Positions 42,937 to 50,801 of a stretch of 64,000 nt of DNA are shown one piece after another. The number at the start of each line of letters is the position of its first letter. The first letter of the stretch is position 1. The notes below the pieces were generated by a model that was given only the letters and a program-made list of their open reading frames with translations, was not told the origin of the DNA and did not search any database. The position numbers and the translations under genes were made by a program. Location: the NCBI GenBank assembly GCA_015698285.1, contig CP048685.1:1984001-2048000 (forward strand), given 5' to 3'. This DNA is from Candidatus Nitronauta litoralis. Lineage in GTDB: Bacteria > Nitrospinota > Nitrospinia > Nitrospinales > Nitrospinaceae.

Positions 42937-44490
42937 ATGCATGATCCAAACGGGATGATTCAGGTAATGCAAACAATCCAAAAAAATATCCGGTTATTTC
43001 TGCTAACGGTTTTGGTAGTCGGTGTTTTGAGTGGCTCAGCCATTGGTGCACAGGCACCAGCCAGTTCGGTCGGGGCCAGCAATGGGCTGGTCCGCCAATT
43101 ATTGGCAGACAGCGGGCTGGATGCAGCCAAAGCTTTCATGGCGGAATCCGAATTGCCTACCGAAATGTTTTCAGACCCCTTATCTCTTCTTTATATGGTG
43201 GCTCCCGACGGTAAACTGAAACTGATTCGGGAACTCTACCAGGGAACCTTTGATTCTGAAGAATATTTTGACGCGATTCAACGCCGTTTTCAAAAAGACC
43301 TGAATTCACAGCATGCCCATAAGGTGTTGGAATTTCTTGCCACCCCATTGGGGCAACAGTCGGTTCAGATGGAAGTACAGTTTTTGAACGATTACCTCTG
43401 GTTTTTATCGCGTGGAAAGGATTTTCTGGGACATTATCGAGAAAAAATGGGACCTGAAAACCTTCCCACGGGTCAACGGTTGTTTCTTACCGGACGGATG
43501 CTGAGGGCGCGGGATCTGGTGAGTCTTGGTATGAGGGTCAACAGTTCAATACTGGCAGTGGCTTCCCCTTTGAAACCGTATTACAACCAGGGGCCATCTG
43601 ACGATAAAGAAAAAATAGTTAAGGAAGACCTTCCTGAATACATCAAAACATTACATATCATGTTCCTGTCCCGAATTTACAGGGAAATGCCTGATGATCG
43701 TTTTAAAGAGCTGGTGAAGTTCTATGAATCTTCTGCCGGTCGCTGGTACCAGAGGACCCGCAACCGTGGCCAGATGGATGCCCAGGACCGTATGAATCAG
43801 CAGGCGCGTATGCGCGTGGCCTCTGTAATGAAAGCATTTGAAGCGGGCAAAGGTGAAAAAGAAATTCTTTATAAAATGTTTCCTCCCGGAATTCGCCAGC
43901 TTTTTGTCCGGAAACGTGATCCGTTCCAGCCTCTTATCTACGCTGGTATGGATAAGGAAAAGAAAGAAAAGGTGGAAGAGGTTCCTGTCCCGGTTGATCG
44001 CTTTGTAGGGACGGATAAAAGATTCGAGACAATTCCGCTGGAGGCTTACAACCAGTTGAAAGAGATCGATCCTCAGCTTTATCAGGATCTGGAGTTCTAC
44101 GGCAAATTGTTTCAGGAGCGAACAGAACTGGAAGCGTTGTCCGATGAAGAATTTGAGGAAGAGGTGTCCCGCTACCAGGCATTAATAGAAAAAGCGAAAG
44201 ACGTGATGGCCAACTCGGTTCTCACGCCGTTGCAGGTAGGTTACGGAAACCTCCAACTGGTAGGTTTGATGGATAACGGGATAGAAAACGTGGGACTGAT
44301 CCAGGCCACCGACTCAAAAGGTTACACAGTAAAAAAAGGAATGTTGATAGGGCCTAATTTTGGAGTCGTGGAATCAATTAATGAAGAACGTATCGAAGTG
44401 GTCGAAAGGGCCCGCGATCATGAAGGAAACATCCTGTCGACAGTGCAGTTTATTGCATTTGCCGATCCGGAAGGTTCCGAAGAAAAATAA
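42937..44490 (+). CDS. pilP: PilP-like lipoprotein-domain protein with long N-terminal extension
   Basis: 517 residues from ATG 42937 (AGGAG upstream), much longer than normal PilP (about 170). A hydrophobic N-terminal segment (IRLFLLTVLVVGVLSGSAIGA) resembles a signal anchor or cleavable signal; there is no lipobox cysteine. Residues about 40-310 contain two DUF2059-like helical units (LIRELYQGTFDSEEYFDAIQRRF and LSRIYREMPDDRFKELVKFYE). From Asp328 (RKRDPFQPL) to the end lies the PilP part, with LTPLQVGYGNLQLVGLMDNG, YTVKKGMLIGPNFG and VVESINEERI. PilP links PilNO to the PilQ secretin; the extra N-terminal region has no known role here. Confidence 0.78.
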   Translation: MHDPNGMIQVMQTIQKNIRLFLLTVLVVGVLSGSAIGAQAPASSVGASNGLVRQLLADSGLDAAKAFMAESELPTEMFSDPLSLLYMVAPDGKLKLIRELYQGTFDSEEYFDAIQRRFQKDLNSQHAHKVLEFLATPLGQQSVQMEVQFLNDYLWFLSRGKDFLGHYREKMGPENLPTGQRLFLTGRMLRARDLVSLGMRVNSSILAVASPLKPYYNQGPSDDKEKIVKEDLPEYIKTLHIMFLSRIYREMPDDRFKELVKFYESSAGRWYQRTRNRGQMDAQDRMNQQARMRVASVMKAFEAGKGEKEILYKMFPPGIRQLFVRKRDPFQPLIYAGMDKEKKEKVEEVPVPVDRFVGTDKRFETIPLEAYNQLKEIDPQLYQDLEFYGKLFQERTELEALSDEEFEEEVSRYQALIEKAKDVMANSVLTPLQVGYGNLQLVGLMDNGIENVGLIQATDSKGYTVKKGMLIGPNFGVVESINEERIEVVERARDHEGNILSTVQFIAFADPEGSEEK

Positions 44491-44504
44491 ACTAGGGGAA
44501 GGCC

Positions 44505-46427
44505 GTGAAACAAACAACCTGGAGACTTGGCTTAGCCGGACTATTGGTCGTTTTAACCTGGGGAATGGTCCCTGTATTGGCTGCGACTGCTCCTGCAGAA
44601 GTCCCGGAAGAAATGGTGGCGCAGGCGGGTTCGACTGAAAGTGCAGAAAACAATGAGCCATCCCGTGCCACGATAACCGATATCCGCACAGAAACAGCAG
44701 GCGATGAGGTTACCGTAGAGGTAGAAGCGACAGGGGATCTTCAATACACGGCCTTTAAACTGATGGACCCCCTCCGTCTGGTACTGGATTTTCAGAATAT
44801 GGAGACCACAAGCGTTTCAGGGTTGACGGATATCAATAAAGGTGTCGTCAAGTCCATTCGCCCTCTTTATTTTGATGATGCGGCGGTTCAACGCCTGGAA
44901 TTTGATCTGGCTTCTACAGCTGTTTATGAAATCCAGAAGCCGGAAAGCAATAAGCTGGTGATAAAGCTGAAAGGTGCAGAAATGCAGGCGGCGGCACCTG
45001 AACCGGAAAAGATGCCGGTAATGAAGGATGAAACCGCCGATCCGGAAATGAACCCGGAAATGGGATCCATGAATACTCGTGGTGTTCCAGGCTTTCAGCC
45101 GACGGAACTCAGCTCGGACATCTGTGACAGCATACTGAATGAAAAAGACCGGTTGATAAAGGTTGAGTTCCAGAATGCAGAATTGAGAAACATTTTTCGC
45201 TTTCTTGCAGAGAGTGAAAACGTCAATCTGGTGGTTTCCCAATCAGTTAGTGGAACAGTGACCATGAAGGTTGATGCCGTTGCATGGAAAAATGTACTCG
45301 AACTGATTCTTGCAAACTACAAACTGGGAAGAAAATGCGAAGGGAATGTGGTTCGGATTGGACTTGAAGACGATTTGATCGCCGAGCGGTTCAATCAGCC
45401 TTTGATCACCCAGATGGTCAGGTTGAATTATGGCGATCCGGACGAAGTGATCAAGAATCTGGACAAAATGAAGTCAAATTTTGGCAAGGTCGTTTCCGAT
45501 AAGAGGACAAACTCGATAATCGTTACCGATACGGAAACCAGTGTTCTCGACATGATGACCGTCATTAATAATCTTGATCAACCGACCACTCAGGTTCAGA
45601 TCGAATCCAAGATTATCCAGATCAACAGGGATTTTCTTCAGGAGATTGGTATCCAGTGGGGATTCGACGGTGTGGCTTTCCGAAACCCGGATTTTCCAAA
45701 TGCAATTGCGTTTAGTGGTGCCGCAGTGGGTGATGGTGCTCTTTCAGCGCCGGTGGGTGCCGGTAGAGTTGACCTTGGGGGTACTCCGGGAAATCTTCCA
45801 GCAACCGCCCAATTGGCAACTCCTCGGTTAACTCCAGGGTTCATCGTGGATCTTGCAACGGTGGGCACTCCTTTTGGTGGCATTGCAACCTCTCTCCGGG
45901 CTCTGGGTGGAGATGTGACTCTGGATCTTCAGTTGAGTGCTCTGGAACGACAGGGTAAATCCAAAACAGTGGCTTCTCCAAAAGTAACAACTCTGAATAA
46001 CAAAGAAGCCAAGATCAGGAGTGGTACGCGTCTTCCATTCCAGACTACGGACCCTGCAGAAGGAACCAAGATTGAATTTATTGATGCGGTGATCGAGCTC
46101 AAGGTAACCCCTCAGATCACTTCAGAAGATATGGTCTATATGAAAGTAGCGGCACAGCAAAATACGCCTGATCCGGTCAGGAATGTTGGGGGTACGCCGG
46201 TAATCCTGACCAAAGAAGCTTTCACTGAACTTCTGGTCGGTGACAAAGATACAGCGGTCATCGGCGGATTGTTTCAGAAACGGGTGACGGATACAACCCG
46301 GGCTATTCCCTACGCTTCTGAAATTCCGATCATTGGGCAATTGTTCAAGAGTAATGCGGATTCTGACAATATCAGTGAGTTGCTGATTCTTATAAAACCA
46401 ACCATTGTCAAAGGACTGGACTCCTGA
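44505..46427 (+). CDS. pilQ: PilQ secretin with AMIN domain
   Basis: 640 residues from GTG 44505 (GGGGAAGG upstream). A signal peptide (LAGLLVVLTWGMVPVLA) precedes an AMIN domain (about residues 55-160) that binds peptidoglycan. Then come the secretin N-domains (IKVEFQNAELRNIFRFLAESENVNLVV and MVRLNYGDPDEVIKNLDK), and the secretin barrel domain ending VVIGGLFQKR-like (TAVIGGLFQKRVTDTTR) and ELLILIKPTIV. It forms the outer-membrane channel for the pilus. A Gly/Ala-rich insertion sits in the barrel region. It is followed in tandem by a paralogue. Confidence 0.92.
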   Translation: MKQTTWRLGLAGLLVVLTWGMVPVLAATAPAEVPEEMVAQAGSTESAENNEPSRATITDIRTETAGDEVTVEVEATGDLQYTAFKLMDPLRLVLDFQNMETTSVSGLTDINKGVVKSIRPLYFDDAAVQRLEFDLASTAVYEIQKPESNKLVIKLKGAEMQAAAPEPEKMPVMKDETADPEMNPEMGSMNTRGVPGFQPTELSSDICDSILNEKDRLIKVEFQNAELRNIFRFLAESENVNLVVSQSVSGTVTMKVDAVAWKNVLELILANYKLGRKCEGNVVRIGLEDDLIAERFNQPLITQMVRLNYGDPDEVIKNLDKMKSNFGKVVSDKRTNSIIVTDTETSVLDMMTVINNLDQPTTQVQIESKIIQINRDFLQEIGIQWGFDGVAFRNPDFPNAIAFSGAAVGDGALSAPVGAGRVDLGGTPGNLPATAQLATPRLTPGFIVDLATVGTPFGGIATSLRALGGDVTLDLQLSALERQGKSKTVASPKVTTLNNKEAKIRSGTRLPFQTTDPAEGTKIEFIDAVIELKVTPQITSEDMVYMKVAAQQNTPDPVRNVGGTPVILTKEAFTELLVGDKDTAVIGGLFQKRVTDTTRAIPYASEIPIIGQLFKSNADSDNISELLILIKPTIVKGLDS

Positions 46428-46485
46428 AGCTTCTCAGGGATTTGAACGAGCAGGCTATAAGGACTTTGTAAAAAAGGAAAATACT

Positions 46486-47925
46486 ATGACCAGGTGGAAC
46501 AGGTTGGAATACAAATTAATGAAATGCGGTTCCCTGTTTGGAGCCGTAGCCTCGATATTGCTTCTTGCAGTTAATCCGGTCTGGAGTATGGGCAATACAG
46601 GCAAGAATAAGGCTGTCGTTACCTCGAGCAGTTTCATTGATGCCTGTGAATCTATTTTTGAAAAGAATCAGACTCCCCTGTCACTGGACTTCCAGGAAGC
46701 CCCTATTGAAGATGTGATGCAGATCATTTCTGAGGTTTCGGGCATGAATATTGTCATGGCTCCTGAAATCCAGGGAAATACAACCGTGATGTTGAACGAT
46801 GTCCCCTGGGGACTGGCGCTGGATATTGTCCTTGATAATGCTGTGCTGGGAAGAGTGTGCGACGAGAATATCATCCGCGTGGATACAAAAGAATCATTTC
46901 GGACTGCCAAGGATCGAGGAGAGATGGTCACCGAAATGATCCGTATCAATTATGCAAACCTTCAGGAAGTCGCGACCCGGGTTAAAGCCCTGCAGACTGC
47001 TGCGGGAACTGTAACCTTCAACGAACGGACTAATACTCTGGTCATGATGGATACGGAAGAGATGATCAAGGATCTTATCGGTGTGGTGAGGAACCTGGAT
47101 ATTCCGACACCCCAGGTGCAGATTGCTTCCAAAATAGTTCAGATCAACCGGAACTTCCTGCAGGAACTGGGTATTCAGTGGGGTTTTTCTACGATCACAA
47201 CGCGAAATCCTCAATTCCCCAACACTATTATCACCACAGGTGCGGCGGCAGGTTCCGGTGTTCTTTCTTCGGGTGGTGGGGCAGGGTTTGATGCTGCAGG
47301 GCTTGGTGGAAACGGCGGGATCAATAATGGTTTTATGGTGGATCTTGCTACTGAACAGCTACCATTTCTGGGGCTTGCCTCCAGTCTTCTCAGTCGGGAT
47401 GGTGATCATACTCTGGATGTACAGTTGTCTGCCATGGAACGTCAGGGTAAGAGCCGAACCATTGCAAACCCAAAAGTCTCTACTGCGGATAACAAACAAG
47501 CCAAGATTCGACAGGGTGAGAGAATTCCATTCCAGACGTTTTCGCAGAATGAAGGTGTGAAAACTGAATTTGTCGATGCCAACCTGGAACTATTGGTGAC
47601 CCCGCATATCACTGCCGATCAAAAAGTATATTTGCAGGTGACGGCGCAACAGAACTCTCCCGACTTTGCCAACACAGTCGGTGGCGCTCCGAGAATCGAT
47701 ACCCGTGAAGCCGTTACAGAAGTTCTGGTGGTTGACGGTGGCACGGCAATTCTGGGCGGTTTGCATCAAAGGACTCAGGTAGAAAACCGTCGGGCAATTC
47801 CTTATCTTGCAGATATCCCGATTCTGGGTTTGCTGTTTAAAAGTAACCTGGAGCGTGACACTGTAGATGAGCTCCTCATCTTTGTGACCCCCTCAATTAT
47901 CAAAGCCGAACAGCCCAATTCATGA
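46486..47925 (+). CDS. second PilQ-like secretin lacking the AMIN domain
   Basis: 479 residues from ATG 46486; an in-frame start at 46405 overlaps the first secretin and is rejected. Signal peptide (GSLFGAVASILLLAVNPVWS), N-domain (LDFQEAPIEDVMQIISEVSGMN), NolW-type repeat (IRINYANLQEVATRVKAL) and a full secretin domain with VQIASKIVQINRNFLQELG nearly identical to the upstream copy (VQIESKIIQINRDFLQEIG). It ends ELLIFVTPSIIK. There is no AMIN domain, so it cannot attach to peptidoglycan the same way. It may form mixed rings with PilQ or serve a different channel. Its stop overlaps aroB. Confidence 0.85.
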   Translation: MTRWNRLEYKLMKCGSLFGAVASILLLAVNPVWSMGNTGKNKAVVTSSSFIDACESIFEKNQTPLSLDFQEAPIEDVMQIISEVSGMNIVMAPEIQGNTTVMLNDVPWGLALDIVLDNAVLGRVCDENIIRVDTKESFRTAKDRGEMVTEMIRINYANLQEVATRVKALQTAAGTVTFNERTNTLVMMDTEEMIKDLIGVVRNLDIPTPQVQIASKIVQINRNFLQELGIQWGFSTITTRNPQFPNTIITTGAAAGSGVLSSGGGAGFDAAGLGGNGGINNGFMVDLATEQLPFLGLASSLLSRDGDHTLDVQLSAMERQGKSRTIANPKVSTADNKQAKIRQGERIPFQTFSQNEGVKTEFVDANLELLVTPHITADQKVYLQVTAQQNSPDFANTVGGAPRIDTREAVTEVLVVDGGTAILGGLHQRTQVENRRAIPYLADIPILGLLFKSNLERDTVDELLIFVTPSIIKAEQPNS

Positions 47926-49007
47926 AACGGTTGAGGATAGACCTCGACGACAGGAGCTACGATATCCTGATCGGCCGAGACCTCCTCTCCCGACTGGCTG
48001 AGTTCATCCCTGAACGTCCCGGCCGGGCTGTTGTCATAACCAATCCCGAAATAAAACGTCTCTATGGCGAAAAGGTCAGGCAGAGTCTGGAGGCCTTCGG
48101 CATCGATTTCAGTTTTGTGGAAATCCCTGAAGGAGAGGCTCATAAAACTCTGGAAGATGCCAACCGGGTCTACGATCACCTCCTGGCGGGAAATTTTGAC
48201 CGTAAAACTTTAATGATTGCATTAGGAGGTGGAGTTATCGGAGACCTCACCGGCTTTGTTGCAGCGACCTATCAGCGCGGAGTTCCTTATGTCCAGGTGC
48301 CAACAACTCTCTTGTCTCAAGTAGACAGCAGCGTGGGTGGAAAAACTGCAGTTAACCATCCACTGGGAAAAAATATGATCGGCGCTTTTTACCAGCCGCG
48401 TGCGGTTATAGCAGATCTTGACACCCTGAAAACCCTGGCTCCAGACGAATTCCGGTGTGGTCTTGCAGAAGTGGTTAAATACGGGGTGATTGAGGACCCG
48501 GACCTGTTTACTTATCTTGAAGAGCACGTCGATTCTATCCTGGGATTGGATGCTGATTGCCTGGCTCATTTAATCCAGACCTCATGTGCAATCAAAGCGA
48601 AGGTAGTCGAAAAAGATGAGCGTGAGTCGAATTACCGGATGGTCCTGAATTTTGGTCACACCCTGGGGCATGCCGTTGAAGCATTAACTCATTATGACCG
48701 GTTCAAACATGGTGAAGCCGTTGCTATCGGAATGGTCTTCGCAGCAGAGTTATCGAGTTTTCTAGGTAATTGTGATGATGAGACTGTGGAGCGCATAAAA
48801 AACCTGATTGCAAGGTTTGGATTGCCTACACAACTACCCCAATTTGATCCCGGGGATTATATTGCTTCCATGCGTCATGATAAAAAGGCTCAGGGTAATA
48901 AAATCCGCTTTATTCTGGTACGAAAGGTGGGAACCATTGAAATTGTTGATTCCGTGGAAGAATCGGCTCTTTTAAAAGTTCTGGGTGATTTGCATATATC
49001 CAGTTAA
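47922..49007 (+). CDS. aroB: 3-dehydroquinate synthase AroB
   Basis: 361 residues, the expected length. Signature parts are VPTTLLSQVDSSVGGKTAVNHPLGKNMIGAFYQP, GLAEVVKYGVIEDPDLF (metal Glu region) and VLNFGHTLGHAVEAL (metal His). It converts DAHP to 3-dehydroquinate in the shikimate pathway, using NAD and a divalent metal. The start overlaps the second secretin stop (ATGA); aroB after pilQ is a recurrent arrangement in proteobacteria (via aroK/aroB). No other shikimate genes are near. Confidence 0.94.
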   Translation: MKRLRIDLDDRSYDILIGRDLLSRLAEFIPERPGRAVVITNPEIKRLYGEKVRQSLEAFGIDFSFVEIPEGEAHKTLEDANRVYDHLLAGNFDRKTLMIALGGGVIGDLTGFVAATYQRGVPYVQVPTTLLSQVDSSVGGKTAVNHPLGKNMIGAFYQPRAVIADLDTLKTLAPDEFRCGLAEVVKYGVIEDPDLFTYLEEHVDSILGLDADCLAHLIQTSCAIKAKVVEKDERESNYRMVLNFGHTLGHAVEALTHYDRFKHGEAVAIGMVFAAELSSFLGNCDDETVERIKNLIARFGLPTQLPQFDPGDYIASMRHDKKAQGNKIRFILVRKVGTIEIVDSVEESALLKVLGDLHISS

Positions 49008-49484
49008 AGGATACCCGTACAAATCGAAGCGCTTTTTCTCCGTAAATTTATCTATCAGGAAAACCGGGTCGTAATGGTGTCCGGAATGCTCAACAACCTG
49101 AATGTAAAAAGAAGGTATTCACTTTTCCTCGGAATCCTTTATTTAAGGCCCCGGTTTATTAGCTGTTTTGAGTTCCCCCTATTTCAGCGTCTAAAGTCTG
49201 AGCAGGCACTAAGTTTTTTCACAGAATCCAGCGTTTTCCCTCATAATATATTCAACCCCTCGATCAGAACCCAGGCATCGCTGTATCCCCGTTGTCAAAG
49301 TGGACTTGAGGGCAAAATTTGGCACCAGCTGTATGAAAATTTATAAGGATTTGCGGGTTTGGTAAAAATTATGTAAATAAATTTTTTAATGAAGGAAAAG
49401 TCAGGTGAAATTTAGATAAAATAACTCATTGTAAATTAAGGGTTACTTGTCTAAGTAAATTTATTTTAATAATAAAGCAAAATT
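49008..49484. other. AT-rich intergenic region between aroB and the minor-pilin genes
   Basis: About 480 bp with no supported gene. The 90-codon open frame at 49074-49346 has no domain and a poor context. The last 150 bp are strongly AT-rich, as expected upstream of a regulated promoter. Confidence 0.5.
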
Positions 49485-49500
49485 TGGCTTAATAATTGCT
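49485..49500 (+). promoter_or_regulatory. candidate sigma-54 promoter upstream of minor-pilin operon
   Basis: TGGCTTAATAATTGCT fits the sigma-54 consensus TGGCAC-N5-TTGCW: GG at 49486-49487 (-24) and GC at 49498-49499 (-12) with correct spacing. Transcription would begin near 49511. That is too close to the ATG at 49514 to include its ribosome site, so either a later start codon is used or the match is fortuitous. Confidence 0.45.
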
Positions 49501-49513
49501 GTGAAAGGCTTGT

Positions 49514-50179
49514 ATGTCAACCATCAAGTGGAAACAGAAAATGAAAGATTTAATCACTACCGCATCTAGAGGCCAGGAGAGTTCCTTAAGGGAATTGGAG
49601 GGCGAGGCGCGGTGGAGAGGAAATGAAAAAGGCTTTACCCTGATTGAACTACTAACCGTGATCGCCATGATTGCAATACTTTCATCGGTGGCGATACCCA
49701 GTTTCAATGTCTGGTTATACAAGTACCGGGCAGATTCAGAAGCCAGTCGGTTGTATTTCAATCTTATGGCTGCCAAGCAGCGGGCCATCAGGAATAACAG
49801 CACAATGATCGTTACATTTTCGACAACCAATGACAACTATATCATCCATGAAGATCTAAATGACGACGGAAACATTGATCTGGGTGAAACAGTCGATACC
49901 ATTCCCCTGGAAAATGAAATGGTTTTTGGAATATTGCCGGGTGTATTAGGGGTGTGGGGAACGGCCGTGTCTAACCCGGTTGCCCTTAACGGGGGCTCAA
50001 CGATCAAGTTTCTTTCGCAAGGTCGGGCAGACCGCAGTGGCGCGATCTACATGGTGCCAGGTTCCGATTTACTATCCGGTTTTAAAGGAAATCAACGGGC
50101 GGTCAAGGTTGTGCAGGCTACAGGAAATGTTGAAGTTGTGAAATATTCAGCAGGCGCGACACCAGGGCCTTGGAGCTAA
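49514..50179 (+). CDS. FimT/GspH-type minor pilin
   Basis: 221 residues from ATG 49514 (GAAAGG five bases upstream). An unusually long leader of 40 residues precedes the prepilin peptidase site RGNEKG / FTLIELLTVIAMIAILSSVA, with the conserved Glu at mature position 5. Alternative starts at ATG 49541 or TTG 49595 would give leaders of 31 or 13 residues; the last would be more usual. The body is beta-rich, GspH-like (RADSEASRLYFNLMAAKQRAIRNN). It is likely a minor pilin of the pilus tip complex, and starts a four-gene pilin group. Confidence 0.82.
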   Translation: MSTIKWKQKMKDLITTASRGQESSLRELEGEARWRGNEKGFTLIELLTVIAMIAILSSVAIPSFNVWLYKYRADSEASRLYFNLMAAKQRAIRNNSTMIVTFSTTNDNYIIHEDLNDDGNIDLGETVDTIPLENEMVFGILPGVLGVWGTAVSNPVALNGGSTIKFLSQGRADRSGAIYMVPGSDLLSGFKGNQRAVKVVQATGNVEVVKYSAGATPGPWS

Positions 50180-50183
50180 TAAA

Positions 50184-50759
50184 ATGAAAAAATTAATAAA
50201 AGCACAATCGAATAAAAAGGTGTCCCGCCCAAATAACAGGGAGTCGGGTTTTACCCTGGTTGAGGTTTTGATCAGCATGGCCATTTTTTCGGTGGGCATT
50301 TTAGGTCTCATGACTTCTATCGGAACCGTCATGGATTACCAGAAAGATGCTAATGACATGACCCAGGCCACACTCCTGACAAAAGAAAAAATTGAAGAGC
50401 TCAAAGCAGTAGCAGCCAATGAGAATACTCTGGTGGGTGGAACCTACGGGTTTAATTATTTTGTTGGTGAGTACACAGACATCACGATACCGGGATCGAC
50501 ACCTCCGAAAAAATTTTTTAAAGAAGATGGCAATTCCCGCTATGTCAACAACGGCAATGGTGAAGTTTTCGACAAGTTCACAAGAAAAACCACCCTGAGC
50601 ATACCACCGGGAACGGGCGGTGATTTTACCGATGCAAACCAACAGTTCATTCGGTTTGTTCGCGTGGATGTGGTCACCAGTTGGACTGATTCAAGGGGAC
50701 ATCCAAAGGATGTCAGTTTGTCAGTCGTTATGAATCGACGAAAGATTTTTCAACAATAA
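50184..50759 (+). CDS. pilV: PilV-type minor pilin
   Basis: 191 residues. A 22-residue leader (MKKLIKAQSNKKVSRPNNRE, then SG) precedes FTLVEVLISMAIFSVGILGLM, with mature Glu5 and the PilV-typical MAIFSVGILG. The globular part has a TKEKIEELKAVAANE helix and ends with SRGHPKDVSLSVVMNRR. It starts 4 bp after the FimT-like stop. Minor pilins of this type prime pilus assembly with FimU, PilW and PilX. Confidence 0.85.
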   Translation: MKKLIKAQSNKKVSRPNNRESGFTLVEVLISMAIFSVGILGLMTSIGTVMDYQKDANDMTQATLLTKEKIEELKAVAANENTLVGGTYGFNYFVGEYTDITIPGSTPPKKFFKEDGNSRYVNNGNGEVFDKFTRKTTLSIPPGTGGDFTDANQQFIRFVRVDVVTSWTDSRGHPKDVSLSVVMNRRKIFQQ

Positions 50760-50801
50760 AGAATAAGAGAAATGTCAGATTCCATTAAGGGAGACAAGAC
50801 A

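Noticed and set aside
49074-49346. 90-codon open frame between aroB and the pilin genes
   Set aside because: No ribosome site of note, no domain, unlike neighbouring codon use, and it sits where a promoter region is expected.
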